From assembly GCF_902497875.1 (NCBI RefSeq), contig NZ_CABVHY010000015.1:1-64000 (forward strand): a DNA stretch of 64,000 nucleotides, in the 5' to 3' direction. A model generated the notes under the pieces. That model saw nothing but the letters and a program-made list of their open reading frames with translations. It had not been told where the DNA came from and searched no databases. Numbering within the stretch: position 1 is the stretch's first letter; every line of letters starts with the position of its first letter. This DNA comes from Pseudomonas fluorescens. GTDB taxonomy: Bacteria > Pseudomonadota > Gammaproteobacteria > Pseudomonadales > Pseudomonadaceae. Position numbers and translations under genes: made by a program. Shown here piece after piece: positions 20,633 through 28,304 of this stretch.

Positions 20633-20668
20633 CCGAGAGCCCGCATGGGTGGGCTCTCGGTTTTTTTG
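20633..20668 (+). terminator. Terminator of mmsAB
   Basis: A 10-bp stem (ccgagagccc / gggctctcgg) with an 8-base loop is followed by seven T residues. It lies 50 nt after mmsB and is a clear intrinsic terminator. Confidence 0.9.
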
Positions 20669-20692
20669 TGTTTGATGAGACCCTGATCCCTC

Positions 20693-20824
20693 TGTAGCAG
20701 CTGCCGAAGGCTGCGTTCGGCCGCGCAGCGGTCGTCATTCTGAATGTCATATCCATCTGACGAACCGTGGTCTCAGGTTTTACGACCGCTTCGCGGCCGA
20801 ACGCAGGCTGCGCCAGCTGCTACA
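20693..20824. repeat. Composite REP doublet
   Basis: Inverted arms tgtagcagctgccgaaggctgc and its counterpart ending cagctgctaca enclose an inner inverted pair ttcggccgcgcagcggtcgt / acgaccgcttcgcggccga. It fills the gap between mmsB and the cupin gene, whose stop is 4 nt beyond it. Confidence 0.82.
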
Positions 20825-20827
20825 GGT

Positions 20828-21172
20828 TCAGGCAAAAACGAAATACTTGCGCACGGTCTCGACCACTTCCCAGGTACCTGTCATCCCCGGCTCGATGACG
20901 AAAATATCACCCGCCCGCAGATGGATCGGCGCCATGCCGTCCGGGGTGATCACGCAGTAGCCTTCCTGGAAATGGCAGTATTCCCACTTCACATACTCGA
21001 CCCGCCATTTGCCCGGGGTGCAGATCCAGGTGCCCATGATCTTGCTGCCGTCTTCGCTGGTGTAGGCGTTGAGGTTGACGGTGTGCGGGTCGCCTTCGAG
21101 CTTTTCCCATTTGCAGGCATCGAGTACTGGCAAAGGGTGGGTATCGCGAAGAACGGTAATCGGTGCGGTCAT
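20828..21172 (-). CDS. Cupin-fold protein, DUF861-type (114 aa)
   Basis: A small cupin. The sequence KIMGTWICTPGKWRVEY followed by FQEGYCVITPDG and LRAGDIFVIEPGMTGTWEV gives the two cupin motifs of the ethanolamine/glyoxylate-type Cupin_3 group. The canonical metal-binding His residues are mostly replaced, so it may be a binding protein. The start at 21172 has ggag 6 nt upstream; an upstream extension to 21250 lacks support. It is divergent from kynB across a 302-nt gap. No function is assigned. Confidence 0.8.
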   Translation of the reverse strand: MTAPITVLRDTHPLPVLDACKWEKLEGDPHTVNLNAYTSEDGSKIMGTWICTPGKWRVEYVKWEYCHFQEGYCVITPDGMAPIHLRAGDIFVIEPGMTGTWEVVETVRKYFVFA

Positions 21173-21474
21173 GATGACTCCGAGCGGTAGGGAGAACTGA
21201 AGTCGCACCCTATAGCGCCTGGCGTGGTGCCAGTTGTCTGTACTCGACACTCAGCTGTCCAGAAACGCAGCGTTCGTCATGCATCCACGCCACCGATCGG
21301 CGGATCAGATCAGGCGTTTGAACGGGCGGTTTTTTTCATTGAAACTTCCTCCCGGTAAATGCCTGATTCTTGGCAGTATGTGCGAAAAATCCGGGCCTTC
21401 CCGAAGGCTTTCGCAAGAATATTCACAGCTATCAACCGTATCATTCACTTCGGGAACAGGCCGAGAGCTTTGCA
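21173..21474. promoter_or_regulatory. Divergent cupin-kynB intergenic region
   Basis: This gap of about 300 nt must hold the kynBA promoter and the cupin promoter. It is somewhat AT-rich at 21320-21480. No clean operator or terminator could be picked out by eye. KynR, an Lrp-type regulator encoded at 37842-38315, is the expected controller by analogy with P. aeruginosa. Confidence 0.45.
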
Positions 21475-22140
21475 ATGGAAAAAACAATGTCGTGGTGGGA
21501 TATCAGCCCGCCCTTGAGTATCGCGACACCTACCTGGCCGGGTGATACACCTTTTCAGGAGGAGCGCGTCTGGACCTTCGGGCCTGAGTGTCCGGTGAAT
21601 GTCGGGCGTATCACCCTGTCGCCGCACACCGGTGCCCATGTCGATGCGCCGCTGCATTACAGCGCTGACGGCGCGGCCATTGGTGATGTGTCGCTGGATG
21701 TCTATATTGGCCCTTGCCGGGTGCTGCATTGCCTGGACAGTGGCCGGCTGGTGCACCCTGAGCAGCTAGAAGGTCGTTTGCAAGACCTGCCTGAGCGCGT
21801 GCTGCTGCGCACCTATCGCCAAGCGCCGTTGGCCGCCTGGGATCCGCACTTCACTGCCGTCGCCAAGGAAACCGTCGACTTGCTGGCGAGCCTCGGCGTG
21901 CGCTTGATCGGTATCGATACGCCGTCGCTGGACCCGCAACAATCCAAGACCATGGATTCGCACAACGCGGTGGCCCGCCACGGCATGGCCATTCTCGAAG
22001 GCATCGTGCTCGATGAGGTCCCGGAAGGGGACTATGAATTGATCGCGCTGCCGCTGCGTTTCGCCAACCTGGACGCCAGTCCGGTCAGGGCGATTTTGCG
22101 TCCACTGAATAAACCGCCACGTGAGGAGCCTGCTCAATGA
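21475..22140 (+). CDS. kynB: Kynurenine formamidase (221 aa)
   Basis: KynB hydrolyses N-formylkynurenine to kynurenine and formate, the second step of tryptophan breakdown. The metal-dependent hydrolase signature HTGAHVDAP is present, together with [10 protein letters not shown] and [13 protein letters not shown], typical of bacterial KynB. Starts at 21475 or 21487 both fit family length (P. aeruginosa KynB is about 213 aa); 21475 keeps the usual spacing before WDISP. The stop overlaps kynA by 4 nt, so the two are translated together. In P. aeruginosa kynB sits with kynU; here it sits with kynA. Confidence 0.94.
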   Translation: MEKTMSWWDISPPLSIATPTWPGDTPFQEERVWTFGPECPVNVGRITLSPHTGAHVDAPLHYSADGAAIGDVSLDVYIGPCRVLHCLDSGRLVHPEQLEGRLQDLPERVLLRTYRQAPLAAWDPHFTAVAKETVDLLASLGVRLIGIDTPSLDPQQSKTMDSHNAVARHGMAILEGIVLDEVPEGDYELIALPLRFANLDASPVRAILRPLNKPPREEPAQ

Positions 22141-22991
22141 GCCAATGTCCCTATTCACCTGCCAACCAGACAGAGGAATGGCATAACGCCGAGCTGAATT
22201 TCTCCGACTCCATGAGCTACGGCGATTACCTCGACCTGGGCCGTATTCTCAGCGCTCAGCACCCCTTGTCGCCGGACCATAACGAGATGTTGTTCATCAT
22301 CCAGCATCAGACTTCCGAGCTGTGGATGAAGCTGATGCTGCACGAGCTCAAGGCCGCTCGCGAACACCTCAGGCTGGGAGAGTTGCCCCCGGCATTCAAG
22401 ATGCTGGCACGGGTCTCGCGGATATTCGATCAGTTGGTGCATGCCTGGACAGTGCTGGCCACCATGACCCCCACCGAATACCACGCGATACGGCCGTTTC
22501 TGGGGCAGTCCTCGGGCTTCCAGTCGTTCCAGTACCGCGAGATCGAATTTATCCTGGGCAACAAAAGCGCGACCCTGTTACGCCCCCATGCCCATCGTCC
22601 CGAGTTGTTGCAGGAACTTGAAAAGGCGATCGCCACCCCTTCGCTGTATGACGAAGCGATCCGCTTGATGGTCAATGCTGGCCTGACCATCGATCCGCAA
22701 CGCTTCGAGCGCGACCCGAGCAGCCCTACGGAGCATGACGCCTCGGTCGAAGCGGCCTGGCGCGTGGTCTATACCGACCCTTCGCAATACTGGGATTTGT
22801 ATCAATTGGCCGAGAAGCTCATCGACCTTGAGGATTCATTCCGGCAATGGCGCTTCCGGCATGTGACCACGGTCGAGCGAATCATTGGCTTCCAGCCGGG
22901 AACCGGCGGCACCGAAGGCGTCGGCTATCTGCGCAAGATGCTCGACACCGTACTGTTCCCGGAATTGTGGCGGGTGCGTTCGACCCTCTGA
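22137..22991 (+). CDS. kynA: Tryptophan 2,3-dioxygenase (284 aa)
   Basis: KynA is a heme enzyme that opens the indole ring of tryptophan to N-formylkynurenine. Family motifs are clear: [28 protein letters not shown] near the N terminus, [10 protein letters not shown] in the middle, and the heme-ligand region [12 protein letters not shown] with [11 protein letters not shown] near the end. Length is normal. It overlaps kynB by 4 nt and ends in a strong terminator, so kynBA is a two-gene operon. Confidence 0.97.
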   Translation: MSQCPYSPANQTEEWHNAELNFSDSMSYGDYLDLGRILSAQHPLSPDHNEMLFIIQHQTSELWMKLMLHELKAAREHLRLGELPPAFKMLARVSRIFDQLVHAWTVLATMTPTEYHAIRPFLGQSSGFQSFQYREIEFILGNKSATLLRPHAHRPELLQELEKAIATPSLYDEAIRLMVNAGLTIDPQRFERDPSSPTEHDASVEAAWRVVYTDPSQYWDLYQLAEKLIDLEDSFRQWRFRHVTTVERIIGFQPGTGGTEGVGYLRKMLDTVLFPELWRVRSTL

Positions 22992-23005
22992 CCCCGGATA
23001 AACAA

Positions 23006-23041
23006 ACGGCCCGGCATTCATCGAATGCCGGGCCGTTTTTG
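23006..23041 (+). terminator. Terminator of kynBA
   Basis: A 13-bp GC-rich stem (acggcccggcatt / aatgccgggccgt) with a short loop is followed by a run of T. It lies 14 nt after the kynA stop. Confidence 0.92.
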
Positions 23042-23175
23042 GTTGAGCGGAAGATCACTTTTTTTGTCACCTGCATACCCCTCTGCAACCGCTGGTCGAC
23101 ACTGTAGTTTCTGACAGTAGCCAGGGATGGCTTTTCAGCATTAGCTGTCTTGAAGCCCAAGGAAGACCACAAGCC

Positions 23176-26082
23176 ATGCTGGCCCGGACACCGACATTGC
23201 ACAGCAGCACCCCGACGCTGACCGTCACCGACCCGCGTGGTTTGCCTGTGCGCTCGGTGGGTTATTGCCGCATTGCGCAAGGCGGAGCTGCCGAAGCGCG
23301 CGTCAATCGCACGGCCCATGACCCGGCGGGGCGCGCCATCGCCCAGTGGGATCCGCGATTGTTCAGCGACGCTTCGGCCCCGGCCAACCTTGTCTCAATT
23401 TATTCCCTTTCCGGCAAGGTGCTGAGTTCGACCAGCGTCGATGCCGGGTGGCGCGTCAGTTTGTGGGGCGAAGCGGATCAGCGGGTGCACAGCTGGGATG
23501 GCCGGGGCAGTCAGCGGCGGCTGGAGTACGACACGCTGCTGCGGCCGCAGGCGGTGTTCGAGCAGGAAGGTGAACTGTCATTCTGCTCGGAGCGTTACCT
23601 CTACGGCGGTGCCGATCCGGGCTTCGTCGACCGCAACCAATGCGGGCAATTGATCCGCCACGATGACCCAGCGGGAACAGGAGTGTTCGCTGAGTTTGGC
23701 TTGATGGGCCAGCTGCTGGAACAGACTGAGCATTTTTTGCGTCAGCTGGACTCGCTCGACTGGCCCGAGGAGTTGCTCGAGCGCAATAAGTTGCTTGAAC
23801 CCGGCGCGGGCGCAACCACCCGATCGCGCTTCAATCCACTGGGCGATGTGCTGGAGCAGAGCGATGCCAAAGGCAATCGACAGAGCTTCAGCCAGACCGT
23901 TGGCGGTCAGTTACGCGAATCCCAGCTGCAATTGAAAGGGCCAGGGTCTGTGGGAGCGGGCTTGCCCGCGAATGTTTCACCTCGGTTTCAATCAGACCCG
24001 CAGCTCCTGGTCAGTGCCATCCAGTACAACGCCCACGGCCAGACCGAGCGGGAAACTGCGGGCAACGGCGTCATCACCACCCTGGAATACCGCCCTGAAG
24101 ACGGTCGCCTGATCCGTCTTCAAGCCCGGCGCAGTGATGGCGGTACGTTGCAGGATCTGAACTACTGCTATGACCCGGTCGGCAATGTGCTGAGCATTGC
24201 AGACAAGGCGCAACCGATTCGTTACTTCGCCAACCAGCGCATCGACCCGATCAGCCGCTATGTCTATGACAGCCTTTACCAGCTGATCCAAGCCACCGGT
24301 TGGGAGGCGGGCGGCCCGAATAAAGGCCCGCACTATTCAGGTTTCGACGATCCTGCGCCGCGGGCCAATTACCGCCAGACCTACTGCTACGACGAGGGCG
24401 GCAACCTGCTGAAGCTGACCCACGACGGCCCGCAACACCATGGCCGCACCCTGACCGCCGCCCGGCACAGCAACCGCTGCCTGCCCGAACAGAATGACGG
24501 ACCACCGAGCGAAGCAGAGATTGCCGCCGCTTTCGATGCCAACGGCAATCTGCTGAACCTGCAACCGGGGCAGGCGCTGAGTTGGGACCTGCGAAACCAG
24601 CTAAAGGAGGTGCGGCCGGTGGCGCGCGACTCCGGCCTCAACGACAGCGAAGGTTATGTCTATGGCGCCGACGGCATGCGCCGGCGCAAAGTCCGCTCGA
24701 CCCAGACCAATGTCCGCACGCTGAATGCTGAGATTCGTTACTTGTCGGGTCTGGAAATCCGCAACCACAGCGGCACCGGTGAAGTGCTTCATGTGATCGT
24801 CGCCCAAGCCGGCAGAAGCAGTGTGCGGGTGTTGCACTGGGAGACGGAGCCGCCTAAAGGGATTGCCAATAATCAGTTGCGGTACAACGCCGCCGATCAT
24901 CTGGGCTCCTGCACGCTGGAGCTCGATAGCGCGGGCGAGGTGATCAGCCAGGAAAACTATCATCCCTTCGGCAGCACCGCGTGGTTTGCCGGCAGGGGCG
25001 AAGTGGAGGCGAGTTACAAGACCGTGCGCTATTCGGGGAAAGAGCGCGATGCGACAGGGCTTTATTATTATGGGTTCAGGTATTACATAAACTGGCTACA
25101 ACGCTGGACCAATCCGGATCCGGCTCTAAATCTGGACGGCCTGAATATGTTCGCCTTTGTGGGTCATAACCCCATCAGGTATGTCGATAAACAAGGGATG
25201 ATGAAGTATGAAGTGGCCAATTTGTTTCGCGGAACCAAGGTAGAAACGCCGCCCGCCATGAGGGAATTAGTTCAACACAACATCGCTGCGCCACCGCACG
25301 GCATGACCGTGAACAGTACCCTTCATGCAGGTTTTGAGTTTGCCTACGACATGATATGGGCGACCAAAGGTCTCATGGTGCTGGGCGCAGGCAATCAGAT
25401 TCCGGATCTGCTGAGTAGCCAGAACGGTTCAGAAAGTCATGCTAGCCAAGTGCGGGATCTCAGCGTTGTGGGAAGGTCCAGATATGAGCATGCATTGGCT
25501 GCGGGAGCGGGGCTTTGTAATGAATTTGCAGGGGTAACAGCGTACCTGGCTTCTTCTTCGAACAGGTGGCCTGGACTCCCGGTATCCATCACTTCCTTTC
25601 CGGGGCATATGTTTTCACTGTTAGGCGATTCGCGAATCAGTGACCCTATCGTCATGGACAGTTGGGTGACCTATCCGATACCTCATTTGTTTTCTCAAAG
25701 TCGCTATTCCGCGTATCCGGTGACTTCCGTTGATCACTCTCCGCGTATGCCGGGTGACCCCTTTTACGAGCTCGATACCGATGTGGTCGATCAGTTGCGG
25801 ACCCAGCATTATGGGAACATCCAATCCCTGACTGGAAGTGACTGGATAACCGCTATCATTGAGATCGAATTGGTCTTGGGGCGAACGCAAAGCAACGAAG
25901 TTTGGTATCAACACACCGCAATGAATCATTCCCAGGATTTATTTGCGGTCAGCGACAACCTGGATCATGTGAATTTTGCTGAAGTCCCCGCTGATCAGGC
26001 TCCAGTGATAGAACAATCAGTTGTCTTGGCCCGGCACTTTGAAAACTCCTCGCCGCTGGCCAGGCTCTACAAGAGAATATGA
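23176..26082 (+). CDS. Orphan TccC/RHS-repeat toxin-type protein (968 aa)
   Basis: The N terminus (TPTLTVTDPRGLPVR) and the RHS core match the TccC component of insecticidal toxin complexes. The core ends near residue 674 with the RHS signature GLYYYGFRYY, NPDPALNLDGLNMFAFVGHNP and YVDKQGM, where TccC-like proteins are normally self-cleaved. Residues 675-968 are the variable tip. They are visibly more AT-rich and carry a Cys-His-Asp pattern: C781 in AGLCNEFA, H811 in FPGHMFS, D828 in VMDSW. This suggests a papain-like or transglutaminase-like fold, by inference only. A REP sequence is translated in frame at residues 258-266. No TcA, TcB or immunity gene is adjacent. Confidence 0.9.
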   Translation: MLARTPTLHSSTPTLTVTDPRGLPVRSVGYCRIAQGGAAEARVNRTAHDPAGRAIAQWDPRLFSDASAPANLVSIYSLSGKVLSSTSVDAGWRVSLWGEADQRVHSWDGRGSQRRLEYDTLLRPQAVFEQEGELSFCSERYLYGGADPGFVDRNQCGQLIRHDDPAGTGVFAEFGLMGQLLEQTEHFLRQLDSLDWPEELLERNKLLEPGAGATTRSRFNPLGDVLEQSDAKGNRQSFSQTVGGQLRESQLQLKGPGSVGAGLPANVSPRFQSDPQLLVSAIQYNAHGQTERETAGNGVITTLEYRPEDGRLIRLQARRSDGGTLQDLNYCYDPVGNVLSIADKAQPIRYFANQRIDPISRYVYDSLYQLIQATGWEAGGPNKGPHYSGFDDPAPRANYRQTYCYDEGGNLLKLTHDGPQHHGRTLTAARHSNRCLPEQNDGPPSEAEIAAAFDANGNLLNLQPGQALSWDLRNQLKEVRPVARDSGLNDSEGYVYGADGMRRRKVRSTQTNVRTLNAEIRYLSGLEIRNHSGTGEVLHVIVAQAGRSSVRVLHWETEPPKGIANNQLRYNAADHLGSCTLELDSAGEVISQENYHPFGSTAWFAGRGEVEASYKTVRYSGKERDATGLYYYGFRYYINWLQRWTNPDPALNLDGLNMFAFVGHNPIRYVDKQGMMKYEVANLFRGTKVETPPAMRELVQHNIAAPPHGMTVNSTLHAGFEFAYDMIWATKGLMVLGAGNQIPDLLSSQNGSESHASQVRDLSVVGRSRYEHALAAGAGLCNEFAGVTAYLASSSNRWPGLPVSITSFPGHMFSLLGDSRISDPIVMDSWVTYPIPHLFSQSRYSAYPVTSVDHSPRMPGDPFYELDTDVVDQLRTQHYGNIQSLTGSDWITAIIEIELVLGRTQSNEVWYQHTAMNHSQDLFAVSDNLDHVNFAEVPADQAPVIEQSVVLARHFENSSPLARLYKRI
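23949..23973 (+). repeat. REP sequence inside the RHS reading frame
   Basis: The bases tgtgggagcgggcttgcccg (and the next five) are a standard Pseudomonas REP arm, read through in frame as part of SVGAGLPAN. The opposite arm of a doublet is not obvious nearby. The reading frame stays open on both sides. Confidence 0.82.
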
Positions 26083-26106
26083 ACTGTGGTTCGGGTTGCT
26101 GCAAAA

Positions 26107-26146
26107 CCAGGCACCTCGGTCATACAAGTACAATCGAGGTGTCTGG
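26107..26146. terminator. Stem-loop between convergent RHS and aroP genes
   Basis: Arms ccaggcacctcg and cgaggtgtctgg pair across a 16-base loop with one G-T pair. No clear T-run follows on either strand, so termination is only possible. It is centred in the gap between the two convergent genes. Confidence 0.4.
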
Positions 26147-26196
26147 TAACGGCCGCTGTGTGGCCAATTGCAGACTGCACTAGCGATTACAAGACA

Positions 26197-27600
26197 TTAC
26201 TGCATCACGCTCAGAGTCCGACTCCTGGCCACCCGCAGCCGATAGAAACCGTAGATGACCAACACCCAGACCGGCATGGCGAAGACCGAAGCGCGTACCC
26301 CCGGGATCATCAACAACACGCAGATGATCATCGCCATGAAGGCCAGGCACAGGTAGTTGCTGAAGGGAAACCAGAACGACTTGAAGCTCGGCACTATGCC
26401 TTGCTGGCCCATGATCTTGCGAAACTTCAGATGGGTCAGGCTGATCAGCGTCCAGTTGATCATCAGCGATGCAACCACCAGCGCGAACAGCAACTCAAGC
26501 GCATTCTGCGGGGCAATGTAGTTAACCACCACGCACAACATAGTGACCAACGCCGATATGCCCAACGCCCGCAACGGCACACCCTGTTTGTTCAGTTTCA
26601 TCAGCGCCTTGGGCGCGTCGCCCTGTTCGGCCAGGCCGTAGAGCATGCGGCTGTTGCAGTAGACGCCGCTGTTGTAGACCGAGAGTGCCGCGGTGAGCAC
26701 TACGAAGTTGAGGATATGCGCGGCGATATCGCTGCCGATCAGGGAAAAGATCTGCACGAACGGACTGCCGCTGTAGGCATCGCCGGAAGCGCCGAGGGTC
26801 TGCAACAACTGATCCCATGGATACAGCGACAGCAGCACGGTGAGTGCGCCGACATAGAAGATCAGCACACGATAAACCACTTGGTTGATCGCCTTGGGAA
26901 TCACCTTGCGCGGTTCGCTGGCTTCGGCGGCGGTGATGCCAACCAACTCCAGGCCGCCGAAGGAGAACATGATGAAGGCCATCGCCATCAGCAGACCGCT
27001 GCTACCGTTGGGGAAGAAGCCGCCGTGGCTCCACAGGTTGCTGACCGAAGCCTGCGGGCCGCCGGTGCCGCTGAACAGCATGTAGCAGCCCAGGACAATC
27101 ATGCCAATGATCGCCACGACCTTGATGAGCGCGAACCAGAACTCCATCTCGCCGAAGACTTTGACGTTCATCATGTTGATCAGATTGACCAGCACAAAGA
27201 ACACCGCCGCACTGACCCAGGTGGGGACCTCTGGCCACCAGAACTGCACGTACTTGCCCACGGCCGTCAGTTCCGCCATGCCGACCAGTACATAGAGCAC
27301 CCAGTAGTTCCAGCCGGACAGAAAGCCGGCATAACCACTCCAATACTTGTGGGCAAAGTGGCTGAAGGAGCCGGCCACCGGCTCTTCGACGATCATCTCG
27401 CCCAGCTGGCGCATGATCAGGAAGGCGATGAACCCGGCAATTGCATAGCCGAGGATCATCGACGGCCCGGCCGACTTGAGCACTCCGGCCGAGCCCAGGA
27501 ACAGCCCGGTACCAATCGCCCCGCCCAAGGCGATCAGCTGAATGTGACGATTTTTCAACCCCCGCTTGAGCTCGCCCTGTTGCAAGATTTCATCCGCCAT
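26197..27600 (-). CDS. aroP: AroP-type aromatic amino-acid permease (467 aa)
   Basis: An inner-membrane amino-acid:proton symporter of the APC superfamily, AAT family. The sequence closely follows E. coli AroP over its whole length, for example LKRGLKNRHIQLIALGGAIG, IIMRQLGEM-like LIMRQLGEMIVEEP, and SVYNSGVYCNSRML. Twelve membrane segments can be drawn. The start at 27600 has aaggg upstream. A 34-codon reading frame ends 79 nt before it on the same strand. Its place between kynBA and the catechol genes suggests tryptophan or other aromatic amino-acid uptake; the exact substrate range is inferred. Confidence 0.9.
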   Translation of the reverse strand: MADEILQQGELKRGLKNRHIQLIALGGAIGTGLFLGSAGVLKSAGPSMILGYAIAGFIAFLIMRQLGEMIVEEPVAGSFSHFAHKYWSGYAGFLSGWNYWVLYVLVGMAELTAVGKYVQFWWPEVPTWVSAAVFFVLVNLINMMNVKVFGEMEFWFALIKVVAIIGMIVLGCYMLFSGTGGPQASVSNLWSHGGFFPNGSSGLLMAMAFIMFSFGGLELVGITAAEASEPRKVIPKAINQVVYRVLIFYVGALTVLLSLYPWDQLLQTLGASGDAYSGSPFVQIFSLIGSDIAAHILNFVVLTAALSVYNSGVYCNSRMLYGLAEQGDAPKALMKLNKQGVPLRALGISALVTMLCVVVNYIAPQNALELLFALVVASLMINWTLISLTHLKFRKIMGQQGIVPSFKSFWFPFSNYLCLAFMAMIICVLLMIPGVRASVFAMPVWVLVIYGFYRLRVARSRTLSVMQ

Positions 27601-27679
27601 CTGGATCCCTTCTAGTTGTTCTGGTCAGGCTTGGTTTGGTTGCGTGAGTGTATTCAATCCAGGCGCTTTTTTTCAGCGT

Positions 27680-27784
27680 TCAGACATTTCTCTCGGTAAA
27701 TTTCTCGTAATACAGGTGCACGCTGTCGAACGCCTGGCTCTGCAACCAGCTCTTGATCGACTCGACGTTTTTTGCGCCACTCAT
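27680..27784 (-). CDS. Small open reading frame upstream of aroP (34 aa)
   Basis: A 34-codon frame with ATG at 27784, aagaagg about 8 nt upstream, and stop at 27680, 79 nt before aroP. The peptide begins MSGAKNVESIKSW and ends YYEKFTERNV. It contains five aromatic residues (W, F, Y, Y, F), so it could be a leader peptide for an aromatic permease or an independent small protein. Another reading is a remnant of the 5' end of antA, which would lie in this position divergent from antR. I cannot decide between these, and it may be chance. Confidence 0.4.
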   Translation of the reverse strand: MSGAKNVESIKSWLQSQAFDSVHLYYEKFTERNV

Positions 27785-27920
27785 GGGTTGACCTTCTTTA
27801 TTCAGACCAATCGGTGCGTTCATTAGAGAGAGTGGGGCGGGCGGGGGTCTATCCGGTTAGTCGGCGAAGGCAGTCCAGAAAGTTCGGTAGCTGGTCAGTC
27901 GAGCAATGGGGTGGCCCCAA

Positions 27921-28017
27921 AAGATCGCAGCCTGCGGCAGCTCCTACGCCGACCGAGTACACCCGTGAATGGGCAGAAACACGCGATCGCGTAGCAGCTG
28001 CCGCAGGCTGCGATCTT
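27921..28017. repeat. 97-nt REP doublet (REPIN), copy 1
   Basis: Inverted arms aagatcgcagcctgcggcag and its complement flank a spacer containing gagtacacccgtgaatgggc. Copies of the same length occur at 45376 (inverted, spacer about nine tenths alike by eye) and 51410 (same orientation, spacer less alike). Confidence 0.85.
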
Positions 28018-28225
28018 GGCGATCTCGCGCGCGCCGGGTAACACCCTCGTGTACCGAACTGAGCAGCTACTACTCAACCTCTGCACCAAGCGATGAACGG
28101 CTGCACTCAATTGCAGCAATCAGGTACTGTTTTTCGGGGCGTCGAAGGCCTGCCCCAGCTTCGAACCGGCCGCGTTATCCGCTTAGTCGATGATTGCTAT
28201 CCACTGGGTTGGCACAGCCGTTTTG

Positions 28226-28240
28226 TGGCTTGGAACTTGC
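28226..28240 (+). promoter_or_regulatory. Candidate sigma-54 promoter upstream of antR-like gene
   Basis: The sequence tggcttggaacttgc has GG and GC separated by ten bases, as in the -24/-12 consensus TGGCACG-N4-TTGC, with two mismatches in the -24 block. It lies 65 nt before the ATG at 28305. It has not been tested and a chance match is possible. Confidence 0.3.
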
Positions 28241-28304
28241 TCTTTTCAAGCCTGATGCGTGCCGCTAGAGCGCGCTAAAAGAATATTGCCGTGGGTGCGC
28301 CGTG

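Larger units (their letters stand above)
27785..28304. other. Gap of 520 nt upstream of antR-like gene
   Basis: No convincing gene is present here. The gap holds a 97-nt REP doublet (27921-28017) and, near its right end, a sigma-54-like motif (28226-28240). The position is where antABC often lie in other pseudomonads, but no anthranilate dioxygenase sequence remains that I can recognise. Confidence 0.6.

Noticed and set aside
23176..26082. A prophage or T6SS VgrG-linked RHS island
   Set aside because: No phage, VgrG, PAAR or integrase sequence is present, and the N terminus is TccC-like.
26086..27615. A 509-codon open frame on the plus strand opposite aroP
   Set aside because: Its product is rich in His, Gln and Asp and matches nothing, while the minus strand encodes a clear permease.
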